Source of the DNA: JAPPLB01 sp965208945
GTDB taxonomy: Bacteria; Acidobacteriota; Terriglobia; Bryobacterales; UBA6623
Direction: 5' to 3'
Length of the DNA stretch: 64,000 nucleotides
NCBI GenBank assembly: GCA_965208945.1
Contig: OZ242366.1
Coordinates: forward strand, 5,766,001-5,830,000
Shown here: piece by piece, positions 63,504 to 64,000 of the stretch
Layout: every line of letters starts with the position of its first letter
How positions within the stretch are numbered: the first letter of the stretch is position 1
Made by a program: the position numbers and the translations under genes
The notes under the pieces: generated by a model
The model's database searches: none
What the model was told of the DNA's origin: nothing
The model's input: the letters and a program-made list of their open reading frames with translations, nothing else

Positions 63504-63759
63504 CCCGTGTCAAAAGTCACGCGGGCGGCGTTACGCGCCCCGAGGCTGATGGCGTAACACCTGGCCGTTCCAGGAACATGGCGTCGCGCTCTCCGCGCAG
63601 CCGAGCGGGAGTGGCACGCAACCCTTTGGGCGACGGACATTTGCGGCCGTCGGCTTTGTCGTTCGTCGGAGGAGATCACCCGGATCGCCATCTTCCTCAC
63701 TTCGCGCCGAGCGACCGCAGGAGCCCGTCGCGCCTTCCACGGGACTTTTGACACGGACC
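63504..63759. repeat. Family B inverted-terminus repeat, copy B3
   Basis: 256 bp with perfect 14-base inverted ends, CCGTGTCAAAAGTC and GACTTTTGACACGG. Nearly identical to B2 at 50.3 kb. Flanked on both sides by a short ACCGTAAA (63493 and 63757 regions), possibly a target duplication. Confidence 0.9.
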
Positions 63760-64000
63760 GTAAAGGGGTCAACCGGTCCGATTCCGGGGGTGCTACGGGC
63801 ACACCCTCGATCTGAAAACCTCTCTACAGTCCTCTGAGCGCATTATTTTCCGGGATTCCCCCGATCTTTGAACTTCCGTGAAGATTGGGTGCTTACTTCT
63901 GTTGCTTACCCAAAGTTCGAGGCACCCGCCATATTGAACCTCTTCAAACCGGGAGTAGCCGAGTCCTGCGTGCGCGGAATTGCGACCCGGCCTTTCAGCA
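63760..64000. other. Window end without recognised gene
   Basis: About 240 bases after family B. No convincing frame, tRNA or repeat was found before the window edge. Confidence 0.4.

Overview
The window looks like a chromosome segment of a GC-rich, Gram-negative, heterotrophic bacterium. An Acidobacteriota-type genome, possibly a host- or sponge-associated one, is my best guess; no 16S or marker phylogeny is available here. The main reasons are a coupled cytochrome c maturation operon in which a CnaB-type membrane protein sits between ccmI-like and ccmA genes, many Tat- or Sec-exported catabolic enzymes, a KDO phosphatase (LPS-type outer membrane), and a methyltransferase-containing reducing polyketide synthase. 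No prophage, CRISPR array or rRNA was seen. One tRNA (Arg, anticodon CCT) lies at about 2.9 kb.

Layout. 0-20.9 kb is ordinary metabolism: an Ldh2-type dehydrogenase, an alpha/beta hydrolase, an enolase-superfamily enzyme, a RodZ-like protein, an M20 peptidase fused to a STAS domain, LOG and HAD proteins, hemE-hemG, an SH3 lipoprotein, two tandem FMN-dependent hydroxyacid dehydrogenases, a Tat-exported protein of unknown function, a PhyH dioxygenase and a creatininase. 20.9-26.9 kb is the ccm operon, ordered ccmE-F-H-I-CnaB-A-B on the minus strand; its CcmE is the cysteine (CxxxY) type, and ccmC and ccmG are absent. 27.2-29.8 kb holds a tandem duplication of a Tat-exported M19 dipeptidase. 29.9-31.35 kb is an IS110/IS1111-type element inserted in the centre of a palindromic repeat. 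31.6-34.3 kb is an orphan oligopeptide-binding protein carrying two N-terminal Cache-like segments. 34.3-37.3 kb is a repeat-dense tract around a polyphosphate kinase 2 gene. 37.3-49.7 kb is a polyketide locus: a giant KS-AT-DH-MT-ER-KR-ACP-KS-AT synthase with one frameshift, a free ACP and an alpha/beta hydrolase. 49.7-51.2 kb is again repeat-rich. 51.2-55.0 kb carries a nucleobase permease with an ATPase-like tail, an Nramp-like transporter and kdsC. 55.3-62.9 kb is a candidate conflict island: a HEPN-like protein, a STAND-type ATPase with ten near-identical 43-residue TPR-like repeats, and a translationally coupled AAA ATPase cut in two by a second IS110-family element.

The other conspicuous property is repeat load. 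Family A is about 183-206 bp, has TA-flanked ends and inverted termini that covary between copies, and occurs about 15 times whole or in part. Families B (about 255 bp) and C (about 157 bp) each have their own inverted termini. Heptanucleotide (W-TTCGTG) arrays are nested in family A. These elements sit at gene ends: two genes use the first three bases of a family A copy as their stop codon, and the PKS C-terminus is encoded by family C. Two IS110-family insertions, one into a repeat and one into an ATPase gene, show recent mobile activity.
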